NCBI GenBank assembly: GCA_029747015.1
Contig: JAKOGI010000079.1
Location: 1,295,756 to 1,359,755 of the forward strand
Reading direction: 5' to 3'
DNA: 64,000 nt
Source of the DNA: Carnegiea gigantea
Taxonomy: Eukaryota; Streptophyta; Magnoliopsida; Caryophyllales; Cactaceae
Below the pieces are notes generated by a model, which was not told where the DNA came from, did not search any database, and saw only the letters and a list, made by a program, of their open reading frames with translations. Below are positions 1 through 10,639 of the stretch, one piece after another. How positions within the stretch are numbered: the first letter of the stretch is position 1; every line of letters starts with the position of its first letter. Both the position numbers and the translations under genes were made by a program.

Positions 1-808
1 TCATCCACAATGGTGAGAAAGTATCTAAACTGTCTGTGAGTAGGAACTCTATAAGGTCCCCAAATGTCAATATGAATCAATTCAAATGCTATAGCACTCT
101 TGCTTTGACTGATTGGATAAGGCAGCTTTGTGAACTTTGCCACGGTACATGTAATGCACACCTTTTGACTAACAGATCCCTTGCATGGTAAGGATGCAAT
201 ATGGCTAAGTTTGGACATAGGTGCATGTCCTAGTCTCTTATGCCATAGTTCATATGCACTAGTGTCATTCTTATTCTGAGAATATAAACTAACTTGCATA
301 GACACGACATTTTCCAAATTACACAAAGGGTTTATACCTAAATTATTCATTAGAATATAGAGTCCTTGATGCTCCTTACCAATCCCCAAAAATTTCTTGC
401 TTGCACAATCCTGGAAGTGACAAAACACTGATTATCCTTGGCCAACTCAGATATAGATAGCAGATTGTACTTAAATGCTGGCACATCGAGTACATCTTTA
501 AGTTGCACCCCATTAGGCAGATTCAGATCACCCTTGGAAGATATCTCAGTAGTGTGACCATTAGGTAAATATATCTTAGGTCCTTTTGTCAGTTTCTTTA
601 ACTGATTTGAGTTATCTATGTGATCATGAGACATATGATCTGTTGCTCCTGAATCTATAACCCAACTATCCTTATTAGTCACAGCATTTAGACATGTGAT
701 CATACCTACAAAAGAATGATCTGGCTCATCATCAGTGTCATTGTTGTTGTTAGCCTGTGATTGTTGAGGGATCAACCTCATCAGCTGCTCATATTGTTGC
801 TGTGTCAA
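1..808 (-). pseudogene. copia protease, GAG-pre-integrase and integrase start, broken
   Basis: The frame at 350-808 contains WVIDSGATDHMSHD, the catalytic aspartate region of copia protease, followed by LPNG and YNLLSISEL, which are typical of this stretch. It ends at 350 after a shift. The GAG-pre-integrase segment (LWHKRLGHAPMSKL) and a short integrase start (DIWGPYRVPTHRQFRYFL) continue in another frame to base 1. The integrase catalytic triad lies outside the window. These parts would normally be cut from one Gag-Pol polyprotein in the cytoplasmic virus-like particle. Confidence 0.88.
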
Positions 809-1769
809 AGTAAAGGACTGATCTCCTTCATATCCAGCAGTGACATTACTTGATTAATCTGGACATTGGTCGCAGTCTTATTCTCTGTGGCAGCATTAAA
901 TCTGTCTCTACCTCTTGGATTATTTGATGCTCTGGCATTCTTCTTCTGAGGGAACTTCTTGTGCTTTGGATGCCAAGAAGGATAGCCTATCACAGGCCAA
1001 CATTTCTCCTTGGAGTGTCCTTTGTTGCCACATTGTGAACATCTCATAGCATCATTCCTGCTGAACAAGGCTGTTGACTCAATCTCTAATTTATTGAATT
1101 CTAGCACTTGCTGTAGCATTGATTATATTGTTTCGACAGTTAGCAAAGGGTTCATGAGGAGCATTTTACTTCTTTGTGGTCGTCATATAGACTATTAAGA
1201 AATTGAAATAATCATTGTTCCTTCTTTTGCTGATTCAAGGCACTAATGAATGCCCTAAGTTCAACCACTGCAATGTGAGGCAATTGACTCATTGCCTCTA
1301 ACTCTCCCCATAGACACCTCATATTAGTGTAATAATCATTGATTGAAGCATGATTTTGTTTGATAGAATATACCTCTTTATTGATATGATATTTTCTTGA
1401 TCCATTGCTTAAGGAGAATCTCTTTTCCAACTGCAGCCAAATCTCCCTTGCTGAATCCAGAAACAATATGGACTTAGCAATTGGATCTGAGACTGAGTTG
1501 GTTAACCAGGCAATCACCATGCTATTGCACGTATCCCACATTTCGGCCTTGATAGGATCATCAGATGATTTTGTGACAGTTCCTTGAACAAAACCAAGTT
1601 TCCTCTTCATAGGTAAACCAATCTCCATTGCTCGGTTCCATGACCGAAAGTTCTTAGCTCCAATCAGCTTTTCTTGAATGGCTAACAAACCAGGACCTTT
1701 GGATGGATGCCAAAACAGAGGATTTTGCAAGTCATCCATCACTGTATTGTTTTGATTTCTCTCAGCCAT
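805..1769 (-). pseudogene. copia Gag (UBN2-type with CCHC knuckle), frameshifted
   Basis: The likely start is the methionine of MAERNQNN at 1769. The first 180 or so residues have the copia Gag pattern (LLAIQEKLIGAKNFRSWNR, then MVIAWLTNSVSDPIAKSI). The frame stops at 1212. Coding resemblance continues through a gap containing stops (1120-1211) and resumes in another frame at 805-1119. That segment carries the zinc knuckle CSQCGNKGHSKEKC, which binds the element RNA in intact relatives. A further shift near 808 leads into the protease segment. In a working element this would be one open frame. Confidence 0.88.
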
Positions 1770-1970
1770 GATCTGAATCAGATACACTACAAAATCTAAT
1801 TCAAATTGGTTGAGAAGCTGGATTGATTGACAATCAATTGATCAATCAATCAAACAATTGAGATATGGAAATAAAAAAAATGTATGAATTCAAGAATGAT
1901 AGTTGATCAAATGATGAATCAAAACATCTGATCTTATTCATTTGATTTCTAGGTCTTTTCAGAGTACCTA

Positions 1971-1981
1971 CTCTGATACCA
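1971..1981 (-). other. copia primer-binding site
   Basis: On the minus strand this reads TGGTATCAGAG, the complement of the 3' end of plant initiator methionine tRNA. It is the usual primer for reverse transcription in Ty1/copia elements and fixes the inner edge of the LTR. Confidence 0.85.
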
Positions 1982-2219
1982 TGAGGATTTCTGTCATGGC
2001 TATGAATGAGAGAAATAGAGAGAGAACATGTGTAAGCTGCAAATGATATTTTCTTGATCATTATATCTCTTTCCAGTGCACTTATATACTAGCACACTTC
2101 ATTACAAATGCAAAATAACAGAAAGCTAACAATATCTAAAATGGAGTAACTAAATTCTGTTATTACATCACAGCTCAGCAATAGTAAAAAAATATCATCC
2201 TAACTTCCTTGACAACTCA
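1982..2219 (-). repeat. putative 5' LTR of the copia element
   Basis: The block begins directly beside the primer-binding site with TGAG and ends with CTCA, giving the TG...CA ends expected of an LTR with a 4-bp inverted repeat. At 238 bp it is within the copia range. The inner boundary is firm because of the primer site. The outer boundary at 2219 rests only on the CTCA match and could be wrong. Confidence 0.55.
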
Positions 2220-2270
2220 GCACACCATGCCATTCCCTCAGCCTCTATACCTAACCCTTGAGCTAACTTT

Positions 2271-2469
2271 TGGAGTGGGCTCTTCTAAAGTCCTATATTA
2301 ATTGGTATGAAAGCCAATCTCATGACGGTCTCTATATCCTCGCAGCTTGGGTGTTCGTCCGGGGCTAGAAAGGTAGGGGGAGCCTTTGCAGCATCCACGC
2401 TTCAAGCCCAATGGGCATTCACGTGAGGGGGTGTGTTAGAGGATAAACCTATTCCTGGGCCTTTAACCA
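2271..2469 (-). repeat. dispersed repeat, possibly SINE-derived
   Basis: Read on the minus strand, the block has CCATCTCAACCAAAAG, then CCCCCTCACGTGAATGCCC and TTGGGCTTGAAG. I recognise this as a repeat widely scattered in eudicot genomes. A related block lies at 33040-33330, sharing CCTCACGNGAATNCC followed by TTGGGCTTGAAG. Boundaries are approximate and no target duplication was found. Confidence 0.4.
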
Positions 2470-2740
2470 TCAGCTTAAACTTTTGGTTGAGATGGTTCTT
2501 AAACACTTTGAAAGATCATTCATGGTCTTGCTATCCTTGGATATGGGCGACTTGCCTGGCCCCTTGAAGATCCTCTCATCCAACTCAACATTGACGGTAA
2601 CAAAGACCATTGAGTCTCGAGCAAAGATGTCTCTCTGTTCGACAATCCCGCTATAGTCTCCTGTAGCCACGTCATAATGATCATGTTACCGGTCCATGCA
2701 CTTCCTAAAGGACCTGTTTCCTTTGTTAATCCATGGACGA
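2470..2740 (-). pseudogene. invertase/pectin methylesterase inhibitor fragment
   Basis: The translated minus strand matches the second half of the intact inhibitor at 59250-59792. It contains FARDSMVFVTVNVELDER, GPGKSPISKDSK and MNDLSK, where the intact gene has FARDSMGSVPTNVELCER, GPVKSPISEDSK and MDDLSK. Nucleotide similarity continues to about 2740 (ATGGACCGGT matching ATGGACAGGT), but the frame is lost upstream. The fourth conserved cysteine is replaced (VELDER instead of VELCER). The signal peptide and the first three cysteines are not found as a usable frame. This is a dead partial copy. Confidence 0.8.
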
Positions 2741-4752
<2,012 letters not shown>

Positions 4753-4766
4753 TAAGAGGCGATGGA

Positions 4767-4889
4767 TCTCTTGGGTTCAGCTTCTTTACGGGCAGGGATG
4801 TTGGTAGAGGTAAGACTGCCTACATCTGGATCTCCGCAGACTCCGCAAAAGCGGAACCCACACTGGGAGGTGGTGGTGGTGTTGTTGGA
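4767..4889 (+). mobile_element. 3' end of an RTE-type LINE (or LINE-tailed SINE) with 14-bp TSD
   Basis: The 123-bp insert matches the 3' end of the LINE at 45689-46561. Shared features are CTTTACGGGCA, TACATCTGGATCTCC, a short run ending AAGCGG and ACCCACACTGGGAGGTGG. It ends in GTG/GTT repeats. It is flanked by TAAGAGGCGATGGA (4753-4766) and TAAGAGGTGATGGA (4890-4903), a 14-bp target duplication with one mismatch. No tRNA-like head with A and B boxes is visible, so a severely 5'-truncated LINE is more likely than a SINE. Confidence 0.82.
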
Positions 4890-4903
4890 TAAGAGGTGAT
4901 GGA

Positions 4904-5549
4904 GCATTTTTTGGATGATTCAAATGGTTTGCTTTTGAGGTAATCTGAAGTATCATTCTCCATCTCATTCCGTTCTTGTTTCTTTCTCCATTTTTGCACT
5001 CTCACTTTGAAAGGACATTCGTGAGCTCTTTGTCTTAGTCTTCTTCCTCTTTCTTTTGCCCCTTGAAACTCCATTCAAGGGAGGAGTTTATGTCTAGTGG
5101 TCAAATGAAAATGAAGGCAATCAATAACAAGAAGAAAGCCATCAAGCATTTGCAAATCAAAGGGAGGAGGAGGAGGATAAGAAGGAGAAGAGTAAGTATT
5201 TTATTTTTTTTTTTGCAAGTTTGAGTTGAATCATATTAGGCTTGCAAGCTGATGTGATCTGTTCCTTTGAGTAAAAATTGTAAAATCCTTTGTGTGGCTG
5301 TTCCTTGGACACAACTTAGGGTATGTAGGAGCTTTAAGGTGACCAGTTTTTCCTGGAGCAGTCTCTCGAAATGAAGACCCTTGTAGTATCTAAATCAAAC
5401 ACTTTTTATGCCTTTTAACCATGAGGGTATCCTAAGAAATTACATGCAGTGGCTCTTGGCTGGAATTTGGTTTTATCTATCTTTGAAGTTGAGGCATAGC
5501 ATAAACATCCAAGTATACTCTTAAATGGGAATAAGTAGGTTTCTCCTTT
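4904..5549. other. intergenic DNA with one short Lys/Arg-rich frame
   Basis: At about 5107-5190 the plus strand could encode a short basic peptide (MKMKAINNKKKAIKHL, then GRRRR and IRRRR) that runs into GTAAGT near 5190, like an exon followed by a donor site. I cannot identify it. The rest shows nothing recognisable. Confidence 0.25.
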
Positions 5550-5935
5550 TATAGCACTTCAAAAGGTGTCTTGTGATCCAAAACAGGTGTTGTTTATGAG
5601 AAGGAATCTGTCAATGCCATCGCAATGGGGCAGCTCTCGCTGGGGGACCGTGTCAAGCTCCGAGGAGTGGTTGTGGTCCTTGAACTCATGTGCGGGCGCT
5701 TGTCTATATCCTTGCTGGAAAAGGAGGGACAGTTCAAGGTTGAAAGGAACCGCAAAGCGTTGCTGATTCTTGACAAGTAAGGCCCTACAAAGGCGGATCC
5801 AAACAGGGTGCGTGGGACGATGGTCCGTCACCTGAAGAACATATGGCTCAATGGCCAGGGTACCACTGCTTGTATGCGGAGGTTTGACCAGGAGAAGATT
5901 AGGGTTGAAGTAAAGCTTAGGCTAATTTTTGGGTG
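5550..5935 (+). pseudogene. unidentified coding-like remnant
   Basis: One plus-strand frame reads TGVVYEKESVNAIAMG, QLSLGDRVKLRG, LLEKEGQFKVERNRKALL and ILDK, stopping at 5778-5780. A protein-like string continues past the stop without an ATG (PTKADPNRVRGTMVRHLKN, then RRFDQEKIRVEVKLR). Composition and GC content resemble a real exon more than its surroundings do. I cannot name the family. It may be a transposon-carried fragment or a decayed exon. Confidence 0.3.
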
Positions 5936-5996
5936 AGATTTGATAACTGTTTTTTGAGTCGTTTGACAACTTTTGGATTACTTTAGGTATTCTCAC

Positions 5997-6522
5997 TAGG
6001 GCCGACAAAAATCTGTCTGACCCAATTACCCGAATTTGTACGACCCCGAAAAAACCGGGTACGGTCACCAAATTTATGTCCGAATTTAAAATTTGGACGA
6101 CCGTTCATATTCAAATTTAAATCCGAGTCGGGTTCAAGTTTGGGCATTCGGGTTCGGGTTGTCTGGATTTCGGAACCATTTCGGGTTTGGACAAATTCGG
6201 ACAATCGGACAACTACATTTATGTGTAATTTTAGACCAAATTCTTTAGAAAATGTATAAAAACAACTTCGGACAATCGGGTTCGGATATTAAAAAGTCAG
6301 GATCGGGTTTGAGTTTGATCACATAAAATTTCGGTCGGAATGTCCTAAAATCATATCAAAAATTCGGACATTCGGACAACCAGGTTCGGACATCAGACAT
6401 TCGGGTCCAGGTCCGGATCTGGTCAGAGTATCCGATTTATAATTCGGACAGGGTCCGGGTATGAAGTTTTTGTCCGAATGTTCGATTTGTCCCGACCCGG
6501 ACCCGAATTTTTGCCAACCCTA
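5997..6522. mobile_element. hAT-like MITE, 526 bp
   Basis: The ends are TAGGGCCGACAAAAA on the left and, as reverse complement of the right end, TAGGGTTGGCAAAAA, a 15-bp inverted repeat with three differences. The flanks ATTCTCAC (5989-5996) and ATCATCAC (6523-6530) agree at 6 of 8 positions, consistent with an old 8-bp hAT duplication. The interior is rich in repeats of CGGGT, TTCGGAC and CCCGA. It has no transposase, so it is non-autonomous. Confidence 0.7.
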
Positions 6523-6530
6523 ATCATCAC

Positions 6531-7633
6531 TGATTGCGGTTGACAATATGTGTGGTTGATATGATGATTGTGGTCAACAGTATGTGTGGTTGATATTGTA
6601 CCACTGCCCAACTGATTGTAGTTAATATTGTATGTGGTTGTATCACTCATTTTGATTTGGATCACTATGATCGACATTGTATGTAGTTGACATTTTGTCA
6701 CTCATTGTGGGTCACTGATTATGGTTATTGATGGTTATTGTTGGTTATTTTCATTGAGCTTTGTTTTGCACTTGGATTATGGTTCTGATTATGATTATTG
6801 GTGGTTATCGTGGGTTATTTTCTTGGCCCACTTTGAGCAGAAGATAGAGTACATAGAAGGATTAGCATGTTGTAAGGTAAAACAGAGGTGGTTGTCTTTA
6901 GTTTGGAATGCAATGGTCCCTAGTTATGCCAAAGAGTGCAATGGTCCCTAGTTATGCCTGGGCTTATATCTTGTAATTATTTCTCTCTTATTGGAGCAAT
7001 CAAATCTCTAGTTCACATCCAGTGCAAACAGACTGATCCAAAACATTGCAGTTCTGCCTGACAGTTTTATGATCATGTACCGTTGGCTCCAAGTTATCTT
7101 GGATCTTCTTGTTGAATCTTGATCCAGAGTTTCACGGAGAGGAAACCCTTTATTTCTCAAATATTACACAATCTCAATCATTTTAGCAAACAAAGGCTAT
7201 GTTGTTCTTTCAGGTGTGAGCTATAGAGTATAGAGTATTGATTTCCAAAAATACAGTAAAGATTACGATGATCTTGGGGCGATGATCTGAATGAGATCCC
7301 AAGAGTTCTGTTGTGTTTAGCCTAATCTGTCCCCCTTTCTTTTGCAAATAATGGGACTCTAGGTTGAGGGCATACTTTACATTCGTATCTTGACTTATAA
7401 TTATCAGTTAGCTGGAGAACACAACAGAACGAGGGAAGAGAGCTGCATTTATTGAAATAGCAAAACTACCAAAGGACAGCCTGTTTGGCATTGTTTTGCA
7501 AGCAACTACTCAAGTTCCATCTTTAGGGCCTTAGGCCAATTTATGTACCCCAAATGTCAGAACCCTGCTAAAGTGACTGGGGATGGCTTCGTTTACTTGG
7601 CCTGGAGAAGACTGGTAACACAGCTAACTTTCT
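6531..7633. other. intergenic, with degenerate repeats near the left end
   Basis: 6531-6830 contains loosely repeated GTGTGGTTGATAT and GGTTATTG-type motifs. From 6830 to 7633 I see no gene, although GC content rises slightly. Confidence 0.4.
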
Positions 7634-7951
7634 TTAGACAGCTGTGTCCCCGCCTTTGATGCCCAATTTCCAGGTGTGAATGTGCTCGGGATCCCCATGA
7701 CTCAGCTCTACCTGGCCCCACGCACACCCACCCAAGGGGCATCCCACCTTCCCAGGTCCTGGTAGTGGTTCATCAATTGTGGCAACCTGGAAAAGGGTGA
7801 CATCATGGTTGGGCTCTTGCACTTCCAAACTAATGCAGGGGGGTTCCTCCATTGCCCATGTCAACTTTAGTAGCTCAAATCCTAATCCCCAAATATTGGA
7901 TATTGCATTGTTTGGAAGCAAATTATCTTCTTTCTTAGCCAGTGTCCCCAA
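7634..7951 (-). other. unassigned open frame, 105 codons
   Basis: The minus-strand frame contains LEVQEPNHDVTLFQVATIDE, PGPGKVGCPLGGCAWGQVEL and ends WKLGIKGGDTAV. It has no recognised domain, signal peptide or membrane segment. It could be an exon, a transposon scrap or chance in GC-richer DNA. I assign no function. Confidence 0.2.
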
Positions 7952-8179
7952 GCACAGCCTTAAGCAAAGATAAAGAAGGGGGAGGGGCGAAAAATGTCAG
8001 CAACTATAAGCATACTGTAACATCTGTAACATGTTCCCCCCTTACAACCCAAAAAAGGGAAGGGTTCAGAGTTCATAACATCTGGCAAGTTTTCCAACAT
8101 CTGCAATCTGTTCCCGCCTTACAACCCAAGATCTACTAACGAGATGTTTTCACAATGGCTTCCTCCTGCTATGTCACAT

Positions 8180-8600
8180 CTAGGACTGCATACAGAATAC
8201 AGTAGAAAAACGCCGCAAGTCAAGAACCATATATTCTGATGGGAAGTTTGGCTTGCCTGCCTGCAAAGTGGGCATTTTCTCAACGAACAGGGCACAGCGC
8301 TGACAGTAAACCAGACGGCAGCACGGTGCTTTCGTAAGTTGGTGTCTTCTTATCAGGGAGATTACATAGAGCTGTCCATCAGGAACATTCCCCACCTCTT
8401 CATCTTCTGTAACTTCAGTTTAGATAATTGACCAATCAGAGCACGATATGTGGAAAAGAATAGGCAGCACATTAAAGGACAAGAAAAGTAGAAAAATACC
8501 GCAAATCGCACAGCGAAGGATGCCAATTTATAACAATAATAGGAACCCATTGTAAGATCTTTGCCTTGTAACAGAGCTGAAGTAGCATCTGATCCTTAGT
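8180..8600 (-). other. possible terminal exons of an unidentified minus-strand gene
   Basis: Two neighbouring minus-strand stretches look coding. One (about 8500-8600, after a CTGCAG acceptor-like site) reads SEMTKDQMLLQLCYKAK then ILQWVPIIVINWHPSL. The other (8180-8400) reads EVTEDEEVGNVPDGQLYVIS, then CRLVYCQRCALFVEKMPTL and KPNFPSEYMVLDLRRFS before a stop. I do not recognise the family. The frames need a splice between them that I could not place cleanly. Confidence 0.25.
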
Positions 8601-8732
8601 CATCTCAGACCTGCAGAATAATGCAGCAAAATAGTCAATAATCTAGCAAATAGCAGTATTTCAAAACACAGAATAAATCACTTTGTTTAAGTTAGTGAAC
8701 AGGCGAGACATTCATGAAGTCAAAGGGAAAGC

Positions 8733-8846
8733 GAGAACTAAAATAAATGCAGGATCAGTGCAGATAACTGGGAAAGCATTCTCACTGGGAATCATTTCAA
8801 ATAGTGTGCCTGGAGAACTAAAATAAATGCAGGATCAGTGCAGATA
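8733..8846. repeat. 34-bp direct repeat, 80 bp apart
   Basis: An identical segment starting GAGAACTAAAATAAATGC and ending CAGTGCAGATA occurs at 8733-8766 and 8813-8846. A neighbouring phrase, GACATTCATGAAGTCA, occurs near 8707 and again near 9002, where it is joined to AGATAACTGGGAAAG, a phrase also present from 8762. The local order has been shuffled by short duplications. Confidence 0.9.
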
Positions 8847-9534
8847 CGAAATTGCATGAATCGGTTGCATTTGACAGAAATCATATGGACAATGACTTCT
8901 ATGGATTTAGATGTCCAATTCTTTTTTTTTTCTTTTTTTTTTTTTGGTCAGAGGCAGGCGATGTTTGTCAGAGGCAGGCTATGTTTTTTACTTAAAAAGA
9001 AGACATTCATGAAGTCAGATAACTGGGAAAGCTCCCCTTTTTTTCTCTTTTTTTTTTTTTTTTTTTGGTTGTCAAATAGTTATATGCTTCGTATATTTTC
9101 CTCTTCAATAGGGCCCAACTAACCATACTTTCAATTTAGATGTCCAATTCTTGTCTTCATCTATATGCTCTTGTTATGATTCTTTAATTTCACGTTCCTA
9201 ATTTTAGTGGATCGTATAACTGTTGTAATTAGTTTGTGTGCTTATCTATTTATATATACCTAAAATATTGTGAAGGTATCACTTTTCATGATGAGAAAAA
9301 AGACGAAAATCAATGTATAGGAAAAGAAGATAATTTTATATAGCATTCATGTTAAAAAAGTTAAAAGAACTTTAATTTGAACTAAAAATAAATTAAAATA
9401 CGAATTCCAATTCCCATCTCCACTCCATGTACACTGTCACTATGGCATGCAAAAGCTGGGCAATATAGGTCTAGAGTTTAGACTTTCTAGTTTTTTGGGG
9501 AACAAACACTTCATTTCCCCAAGAAATGGTCACC
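8847..9534. other. intergenic DNA with two long poly-T tracts
   Basis: T-rich runs lie near 8922-8946 and 9039-9066 inside the duplicated phrases noted above. The remainder is AT-rich without a recognisable gene. Confidence 0.6.
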
Positions 9535-9542
9535 TTTACAAC

Positions 9543-10293
9543 TAGGGATGACAGTATAGTCTGAATTTGATGCAAATTCGATCCGATTTGAGGTAAAATT
9601 ATCCGATTTGAATCCGATAAAAAAAAAATCCGATTCGGAGTCCAATAAAAATAATCCGAATCTGACTCCGATCCGAGCGTATTTGGAGGATAGTCCACCC
9701 GATCCGATTAACATCTGATCCGATATCTTTTTTTAATAATTTCAACTATTTTTGAAGATAGAAAAATCATAATATGATAACATTCAAAAAAATCCTCATA
9801 AAGTTTGCATTCTATGTGCAGTACACTCTTCTTTTTTAGCTAGTTTCCTCTTCTCTCCTGATCTTTTTTCCGCTCTCTCATCTTTGTCAATCAAAGTTGT
9901 ACTTTCGCTTTTTCCTTCCAACTGTTGTACTATCGTCTATCCCTTTCACTCTAAAGTGAATTTGCATTCTTTTTTTTCAACACATTTTTACTTTAACATA
10001 TTGAAATGTTTAATATAAAAAGTTATTTGACATTAAAGATATATTTAATATTGCACTTACAAGTAGCACAAATAAGATTGGAAATTAAAAAATGTGCAAA
10101 TATTGAATAAAAACATATAATCGGATTATATCCGATTATATACGAATTAAATCTGATCCGAAACCAATCCGAATTCAATTAACATCCGATCCGACGGAGT
10201 CGAATTTGGATGGTATTTTCAAATCCGATTATTAATTGGATCGGATTTGGATGTTTATACATCTGATCCGAATCCGACCCATTGCCATCCCTA
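9543..10293. mobile_element. hAT-like MITE, 751 bp, with 8-bp TSD
   Basis: The ends are TAGGGATGACA and, reverse complemented, TAGGGATGGCA. The flanks TTTACAAC (9535-9542) and TTTACAAT (10294-10301) form an 8-bp target duplication with one mismatch. Subterminal DNA is packed with ATCCGAT and CCGATT motifs on both sides, a pattern often bound by hAT transposases. The centre is AT-rich and non-coding. Confidence 0.85.
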
Positions 10294-10639
10294 TTTACAA
10301 TCAAAAGCACATTTCCATCAACAATGAAAACACCCTTTTATAATTAGGCATAAGGGACTTCCTCTCTATGTCCATTGTCCAACAGACACAGCAAATGTAT
10401 GTAACCTACTAGTAATCAGTAATTACTGGTCAACATGTAATGCTGAATATGTACCCTACAGAAACATCCCTCTTGATATGCAGTCTAATAGCATTCTATC
10501 AAGTCCCCCCACGTCCAAAAGCAGAACTTTTCATCCTGTCGCAGACAATGAGGCAGCATAAGCATAACCACAATAATATTCAATGCCAAACAAGCCAAAA
10601 GAAAGGAGGATGCAGTGGAGGGAAGGAGGCAGGCCACTA

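Larger units (their letters stand above)
1..2219 (-). mobile_element. Ty1/copia LTR retrotransposon, 5' part, decayed
   Basis: The element reads right to left. Its order is LTR, a primer-binding site complementary to initiator methionine tRNA, Gag with a zinc knuckle, the aspartic protease motif, the GAG-pre-integrase segment and the very start of integrase at the window edge. Gag-protease-integrase order before reverse transcriptase defines Ty1/copia. Reverse transcriptase, RNase H and the 3' LTR must lie left of the window. The reading frame breaks several times, so this copy cannot make its own polyprotein. The second LTR and target duplication cannot be seen, so insertion age cannot be estimated here. 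Confidence 0.93.

Noticed and set aside
4786..5074. Minus-strand frames with Pro/His-rich strings
   Set aside because: They run across the LINE 3' end and its GTG/GTT tail, and the composition is that of the repeat.
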